20,178 bases of DNA from an uncultured Alistipes sp. (GTDB taxonomy: Bacteria > Bacteroidota > Bacteroidia > Bacteroidales > Rikenellaceae), in contig CAUDHE010000049.1 in NCBI GenBank assembly GCA_958449275.1, positions 1 to 20,178 on the forward strand, written 5' to 3'. Within the stretch, counting starts at the first letter, position 1. Each line of letters begins with the position of its first letter. A model generated the notes under the pieces. That model worked only from the letters and a program-made list of their open reading frames with translations, ran no database searches and was not told the origin of the DNA. Position numbers and translations under genes: made by a program. Shown one piece after another: positions 15,779-20,178 of this stretch.

Positions 15779-16761
15779 GAAATTTATACCTTATAAGCGG
15801 TGTCACCGGCATGACAGGAAGCCAGTTGGCCCATCAGTTATTGGAATCAGGCCAGACGGTAATAGGATTCGATAATTTCTTTGCAAGTTCGCTCGATACG
15901 GTAAAAGATATTCTTGACGACACAGAGTTTATTTTCCATGAGTGGGATTTAAATAATCCTAATGAGATGAATGACCTTAAAATAGAGGTTCTTTCGATGA
16001 AGGATAAATATGATAAGGTTATCTATATCAACTGTGCCGCCGTAGTACATACAGAGCATTTTTATGAGGTGGAGCACACCTATACCACAAACGTGGTTTC
16101 GATGCGCTCTTTCCTTGAACAGGCTATTGAAGTTGGTGCAGATGCTTATATTAATTGCTCGACATCCGAAGTTTATTCAATGCAGTCATGGAATAACCAC
16201 GGTGGAGTAAAGGAAGATGATTTCCTTGTACTTGCAACCGCGGAACACAGTCAGCGGACAAGCTATGCTGTCGGTAAGCTTCTCACAGAGTTCTTTATGA
16301 AAGATGCTGTGGATAAAGGAAAAATCAAGGGTTGCTCCATTCGATTTGCTAATGTCTACAGTAAACATGAGCGATTTGCAAAGCATATTATCCCTCATAT
16401 CATAAACCAACTTATCAATGGAGAGACTGTAAAGTTGCTTGAAAACTCAAAGAAGAATAAAAGAACGTTCCTTCATAATATTGACAGTTGTAACGCAGTT
16501 CTTGAACTGGTCAATCACCCGGAAGCACTTGACGGCACTGTATATAACGTGGCAACTGATGAGGAGATCTCTATAGTCGATCTTACAAAACTCATAGCTT
16601 CGAAGATGGGCATAGAGAATCCCAAAATTGAATTTGAAGGTTACCGTGAATCAGATCCGGAGCGAAGACTGTTGAATACAGATAAACTGAGGATCAGAAC
16701 CAACTGGACACCTCAGGTTTCGCTAGATAAAGGACTTGATTTGTGCGTAGCCAGCATCTGA
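15775..16761 (+). CDS. Extended SDR: NAD(P)-dependent epimerase/dehydratase/reductase
   Basis: The 328-aa protein is an extended short-chain dehydrogenase/reductase. It has an N-terminal Rossmann motif G9-V-T-G-M-T-G, D33-N-F for the adenosine ribose (suggesting NAD preference), NCAA, the catalytic serine in INCSTSEVYS, and Y164-A-V-G-K168. The C-terminal half (VYNVATDEEISIVDLTKLIA) is the usual substrate domain of nucleotide-sugar epimerases and dehydratases. It may act on a nucleotide sugar or on a nucleotide-linked phosphonate; the sequence does not decide. It overlaps the phosphoesterase by 4 bases, and the next gene starts 1 base after its stop. Confidence 0.88.
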   Translation: MRNLYLISGVTGMTGSQLAHQLLESGQTVIGFDNFFASSLDTVKDILDDTEFIFHEWDLNNPNEMNDLKIEVLSMKDKYDKVIYINCAAVVHTEHFYEVEHTYTTNVVSMRSFLEQAIEVGADAYINCSTSEVYSMQSWNNHGGVKEDDFLVLATAEHSQRTSYAVGKLLTEFFMKDAVDKGKIKGCSIRFANVYSKHERFAKHIIPHIINQLINGETVKLLENSKKNKRTFLHNIDSCNAVLELVNHPEALDGTVYNVATDEEISIVDLTKLIASKMGIENPKIEFEGYRESDPERRLLNTDKLRIRTNWTPQVSLDKGLDLCVASI

Positions 16762-16762
16762 T

Positions 16763-17512
16763 ATGAGAACATTGATTATCACAGTTGCCGGAACAGCCAC
16801 GAGATTTAATCGTGACACTGTAGAGCCGACATTAAAATGCCTATATGAAATAGGGGGATTTAAGAATACCCTACTTTATCAAATCCTCGACAAAGCACGG
16901 GACTTTGATGAATATGTAATAGTTGGTGGTTACCTATATGAGAAATTGCGGGAATACGTAAATAAAGATCTTACTGAATTCAACAATAAGATAAAGCTTG
17001 TGTTCAATCCTGAATTTTCGACATACGGATCTGGCTACAGCTTGATATTGGGTATTCAGGCGACGAGCCCTGCCTCCAGTGAGATATTGTTCGTTGAGGG
17101 GGATCTCTATTTTGATAATGAGGATTTTGAAAAAATAAAGAATTCTGTTAAAGCGGTCTTTACTGTTAATCACGAACTTATCACTGCAAAAAAAGCTGTG
17201 GTAGTCTACGAGAACGCAAAAGGAAATCTTCGTTATCTTTATGATACTTCTCACTCGTATTTGCAGATACCGGAACCTTTCCTTGCTGTATATAATTCAG
17301 GGCAGGTGTGGAAGTTTACAGATTTGTCAAAACTCTCCAATGTATTAAATTCCCTGACACCAAAGCAGGTAAAAGGTACAAATCTCGAAATTATTCAAGG
17401 ATATTTCGGAGATCTTAGCTCAGAAGAATATGAGATGGTTGGTTTCAACACTTGGCATAACTGCAATACTGTAAAAGATTACAAAACTGTTTACGCAAAA
17501 ATTATCAAATGA
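16763..17512 (+). CDS. NTP-transferase-fold nucleotidyltransferase, possibly CTP:phosphonate cytidylyltransferase
   Basis: The 249-aa protein has the nucleotidyltransferase fold. It opens with an atypical nucleotide loop (VAGTATRFNRDTVEPTLKCL, in place of AAGxGxRxxPxxPK), has a second loop YGSGYSLILG and the metal-binding acidic motif EGDLYFD. It resembles LicC/PntC-type cytidylyltransferases and sugar-1-phosphate nucleotidyltransferases, which activate small phospho- or phosphono-alcohols or sugars as CDP/CMP or NDP donors. In this operon a CMP-phosphonate product would fit, feeding the TagB/TagF-like transferase to the right. That is inference. Its stop overlaps the next start by ATGA. Confidence 0.75.
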   Translation: MRTLIITVAGTATRFNRDTVEPTLKCLYEIGGFKNTLLYQILDKARDFDEYVIVGGYLYEKLREYVNKDLTEFNNKIKLVFNPEFSTYGSGYSLILGIQATSPASSEILFVEGDLYFDNEDFEKIKNSVKAVFTVNHELITAKKAVVVYENAKGNLRYLYDTSHSYLQIPEPFLAVYNSGQVWKFTDLSKLSNVLNSLTPKQVKGTNLEIIQGYFGDLSSEEYEMVGFNTWHNCNTVKDYKTVYAKIIK

Positions 17513-18693
17513 AAATATTAAACGACAAGCTTCAATTACTTCAAACTAAACTTCTGAATACCGATGAAAGAGTCAAGATAATGATAATCGGTCTTGGAAG
17601 TGTTGGGTTATACCTGTTGGACTATCTGGTAAGTACGACTGATCCGCGTATGGAAATTATAGTGGTTGGTCGCAACTATGACAAGATACTTTCAGATGTA
17701 AATATTGTCAAGACCGCTGCGACTATCCGCAGACAGATGAGAGCAAAAATACATATTGAAGGTAATTGTAACCTTGGAGATGTAGATAATATCTCTGATG
17801 TATTAAAGAAATGGGAACCTGATTTTATCGTAAACAGCAGTCGTGTATATTCAGGTCTTAAGTACGGTAGCATATCATGGTCTCACCTGAGAGCATACGG
17901 TATTTGGACTCCACTCTCCGTAAAATATGCGAAGAATATAATGGAAGCATACGAGAAAGCGGAATCACATGCTATTTCAATCAATACGTCGTATTCTGAT
18001 GCAGTGATTCCATGGCTCAAATCAGCAGGGATGGCATACTTTGATTTTGGGAGTGGCAATCTTAACCATTTGATTCCAAGAATGAAATTTTATATCGCTG
18101 AGCAATTCGGGATAGATAACCTTAACGATATTGATGCTACTCTTGCCGTAAGCCATTTTCACGATGTTGTAATCAGTAAGGAGGGACACGCTGAAGGTCA
18201 GGATATTCTTCTTGATATCAAATATCAAGGAAAAACTCTTGATTTCGATAAGAAAGAATTGTTAGAGGCCTGCAAAATAGCAATGCCAGTCGACCAGAAG
18301 CGTAACATGATGAACGCTTCGAGCAATTTCGATATCATAAGTTCTATCCTAACGGCTTTAAGGGAGAAGAAGAAGGTGAAGATTCATACACCTGGAGTTA
18401 ACGGAGAGATTGGAGGTTATCCATTTATTATTGATGGTCGAGATACAGCAAAAGGTTATATTGACGAAACCGTATTCTCACTGGATGAAATGAAGAAAGC
18501 TAACAGAGCATCTATCTGTCTTGATGGAATAGAGAACATAGAAAGTGGCGTACTGACTTATTCCGATAAATTGGTTGACAAGGTTAGGGATGAGTTTGAA
18601 TGTGACCTTCCCAAACGGGTGCATCTTTCCAATTCGTCTGCTTTAGATTTGTATCTGATCAACCAAATTATTAATCCGACACTTTTAAAATAA
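17509..18693 (+). CDS. Rossmann-fold NAD(P)-dependent oxidoreductase, family unclear
   Basis: The 394-aa protein begins with a short helix and then a dinucleotide-binding motif, IMIIGLGSVGLYLLDYL (about residues 24-40, GxGxxG), followed by IIVVGRN closing the second strand. The layout recalls saccharopine-dehydrogenase-like proteins: an N-terminal NAD(P) domain, then a large substrate domain (HTPGVNGEIGGYPFIIDGRD near residue 310 looks like a conserved loop). I do not recognise the exact family. As the last gene in the overlapping chain, it is a candidate to reduce or otherwise modify phosphonoacetaldehyde or a downstream phosphonate, replacing the missing transaminase. No signal peptide or membrane segment is visible. 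Confidence 0.7.
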   Translation: MKILNDKLQLLQTKLLNTDERVKIMIIGLGSVGLYLLDYLVSTTDPRMEIIVVGRNYDKILSDVNIVKTAATIRRQMRAKIHIEGNCNLGDVDNISDVLKKWEPDFIVNSSRVYSGLKYGSISWSHLRAYGIWTPLSVKYAKNIMEAYEKAESHAISINTSYSDAVIPWLKSAGMAYFDFGSGNLNHLIPRMKFYIAEQFGIDNLNDIDATLAVSHFHDVVISKEGHAEGQDILLDIKYQGKTLDFDKKELLEACKIAMPVDQKRNMMNASSNFDIISSILTALREKKKVKIHTPGVNGEIGGYPFIIDGRDTAKGYIDETVFSLDEMKKANRASICLDGIENIESGVLTYSDKLVDKVRDEFECDLPKRVHLSNSSALDLYLINQIINPTLLK

Positions 18694-18750
18694 TAGTAAA
18701 AGTCTGCAAAACTTTCAGTGAATCAAGTTGGTGATTGCTTGGAAATGTGA

Positions 18751-18900
18751 CTCAATAGCATAAATAACCTCAAGACCATTAAAATAAATAGTAGAGAATC
18801 AGCTAATGCAGTTGAAGAAGCAATTGATAAACTCGGAATCCCAATTTTTGTGAATGGGTATTGCAGTTCTGTGCTTATTGGGCAATTATCGGCTCTTTAA
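18751..18900 (+). pseudogene. Short coding-like fragment without a start codon
   Basis: In the 337-bp gap between the oxidoreductase and the last gene, one plus-strand frame stays open for 49 codons after an upstream stop and contains ESANAVEEAIDKLGIPIFVN followed by GYCSSVLIGQLSAL and a stop. The composition is protein-like, but there is no ATG and no recognised family. It may be the 3' remnant of a deleted gene. Chance is not excluded. Confidence 0.3.
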
Positions 18901-18937
18901 CGATTTATATGATTAGGCTTTGTAGCGATCAAAAAAC

Positions 18938-18992
18938 AATATGAAATTGTGATGCATCCTGTGAAAACAGGATGCAACGCAATTTCCATATT
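18938..18992. terminator. 55-nt extended hairpin with GAAA tetraloop
   Basis: TGCATCCTGT (18953-18962) pairs perfectly with ACAGGATGCA (18967-18976) around a GAAA loop. After a 3x3 internal loop, AATATGAAATTG (18938-18949) pairs with CAATTTCCATATT (18980-18992) with one bulged base. On the minus strand it is followed by G then U6, which makes a good terminator for antisense transcription. On the plus strand no U-run follows. It could be a terminator, an RNA-stability element or a mobile-element end. Confidence 0.6.
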
Positions 18993-19030
18993 AAAAAGAT
19001 CCATACTGGCTCAATTTGACAGTTACCAAT

Positions 19031-20178
19031 ATGAATAATCAGAATTTAAAAAAAATACTAAAAGGATCAATTTTTCGATTTTTGTCATTGATTAATAAAT
19101 TTGTGCCCAAAAATGAAAAGAAGGTTCTTTTATATATTCCTAAAAAGAGATTTATATACAACCTGGGGCCGTTAAGAAACTATCTCTTGGAGCAGGGATA
19201 TAATCATAAATATAATATATCTTATGGAATTCTAGATTGCGAGAGATACGGCAATAAGCTATGGGTAGAATATTTTACTTTTTTTAAATCAGTGTGGACA
19301 TATCTAAATGCCAAGTATGTTTTCTATACGTGTGGCCAGATTCCAATAAAACCGTCTGCAAAGCAGACCGTCATTCACTTGGAGCATGGAAACTGTGCCT
19401 TTAAGACCGGAGGTAATCTATCCAATGTGAATTTTGGAAATCAGTATTTTTTCACTTATGTGATAGCTACATCAGATCTTTATGTACCGATAATGGCAGA
19501 GGAGTTTGGATGTCCTGAAGAATGTGTTAAAGTAGCTGGAGAACCAATGGCAGACTCTCTTTTGCTGCCACCTCTTAAAATATATGATTTCCAATCTTAT
19601 GATAAAGTTCTTGTTTGGATGCCTACATTCCGTAATTCGGAATTAATGGGATATAATGATTCAAACCTAGAAACACTGATCCCCTTATTTGAGACTGAAG
19701 ATTATCCATTATTAAATGATTTGCTGGCTCAATACAATATCAAGCTCATTGTTAAACTTCACCCGATACAAACAGTCCCTAATGATTTGCAAAGACATTT
19801 TTCACATTTAAGTGTGTACTCTCACGATGAGTTTGTGAAAAGTGAATATGATATGTATACCCTTTTGGCTAACTCTGACGGTCTAATCGGAGATTATTCC
19901 AGTGTTTCAATGCAATATCTTTTTACTGATAAACCACAGGCCTTTGTTGTGCCTGATTTAAATAGTTATAAGTCCAATAGAGGATTTATTTTTGAAAATC
20001 CCGAAGCCTATATGGCGGGGCATATTATTAAGACAAAAGAAGATTTCAATCGTTTTGTTGATGATTTTGCCGGAAATAAAGATCCATTTAAGGATAAGCG
20101 TCACTGGGTTTGTGACCAAATTTTTAAATACAAGGATGCAAAGAGTTGCGAACGAATCGTTAAACTAAGCGGTATGTC
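19031..20178 (+). CDS. TagB/TagF-like CDP-alcohol phosphotransferase (3' end beyond window)
   Basis: An open frame of 382 codons starts at ATG 19031 and is still open at the window edge. It matches the CDP-glycerol glycerophosphotransferase superfamily in the order of motifs: LEHGNCAFKTGG (family: WHGTPLK), ATSDLYVPIMAEEFG, GEPMADSLL (GxPRxD), VWMPTFRNSE, LIVKLHP, and SDGLIGDYSSVSMQYLF followed by KPQAFVV. Family members transfer a phospho-alcohol from a CDP-linked donor to a glycan or teichoic-acid acceptor at the cytoplasmic membrane face; an amphipathic basic N-terminus (residues 1-25) could aid membrane contact. In this operon a CMP-activated phosphonate is a plausible donor. I see no good promoter of its own. 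Confidence 0.85.
   Translation, partial: MNNQNLKKILKGSIFRFLSLINKFVPKNEKKVLLYIPKKRFIYNLGPLRNYLLEQGYNHKYNISYGILDCERYGNKLWVEYFTFFKSVWTYLNAKYVFYTCGQIPIKPSAKQTVIHLEHGNCAFKTGGNLSNVNFGNQYFFTYVIATSDLYVPIMAEEFGCPEECVKVAGEPMADSLLLPPLKIYDFQSYDKVLVWMPTFRNSELMGYNDSNLETLIPLFETEDYPLLNDLLAQYNIKLIVKLHPIQTVPNDLQRHFSHLSVYSHDEFVKSEYDMYTLLANSDGLIGDYSSVSMQYLFTDKPQAFVVPDLNSYKSNRGFIFENPEAYMAGHIIKTKEDFNRFVDDFAGNKDPFKDKRHWVCDQIFKYKDAKSCERIVKLSGM

Overview
The window looks like a Bacteroidales chromosome segment, tentatively Rikenellaceae/Alistipes-like. Three things point that way: several perfect TTTG-N20/21-TAnnTTTG promoters (the Bacteroidetes sigma consensus), DUF6443-type RHS proteins with signal peptides, and a UpxY-type antiterminator heading a surface-polysaccharide operon. 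Base composition is mosaic. The RHS genes and the cupin/HxlR pair are GC-rich. The toxin tips, immunity genes and the whole polysaccharide operon are AT-rich and look imported.

Region 1 (1-8680, minus strand) is an exported polymorphic-toxin locus. A strong promoter (8646-8677) drives two RHS genes: a 1004-aa SpvB/TcB-like protein and a 1033-aa DUF6443/RHS protein ending in a HENKH metalloprotease-like tip. A secreted presumptive immunity protein follows. Next, on the same strand, comes a displaced cassette: about 154 codons of RHS core joined to a different, metzincin-like tip (HEFGHIVGLTD) with no ATG before its core, overlapped by its own membrane-anchored presumptive immunity gene. Then a third core copy, 96/97 identical to the main gene, runs off the left edge. 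Hairpins separate the cassettes. The layout fits a reservoir of alternative toxin tips that can be recombined onto the expressed RHS gene.

Region 2 (8838-9813) holds a small cupin protein with a strong terminator and a divergent HxlR-family regulator. Their facing promoters share a 133-bp intergenic region. Positions 9814-10280 contain no convincing gene.

Region 3 (10283 to the right end, plus strand) is a polysaccharide locus. A perfect promoter and a 5'-terminal RNA hairpin precede a UpxY/NusG-like antiterminator. About 1.4 kb of frameshifted coding remnants follow. Then comes a tightly packed operon: PEP mutase with a degenerate nucleotidyltransferase-like N-terminal domain, phosphonopyruvate decarboxylase, a calcineurin-like phosphoesterase, an extended SDR, a sugar/phosphonate-type nucleotidyltransferase and an unrecognised Rossmann dehydrogenase. 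A 337-bp gap carries a striking 55-nt hairpin. Last is a TagB/TagF-like CDP-alcohol phosphotransferase, cut by the window end. The usual 2-aminoethylphosphonate transaminase is absent from the part seen. The operon may therefore make an unusual phosphonate, activate it with CTP, and transfer it to a surface glycan. That pathway is inference; the PEP mutase and phosphonopyruvate decarboxylase calls are strong.
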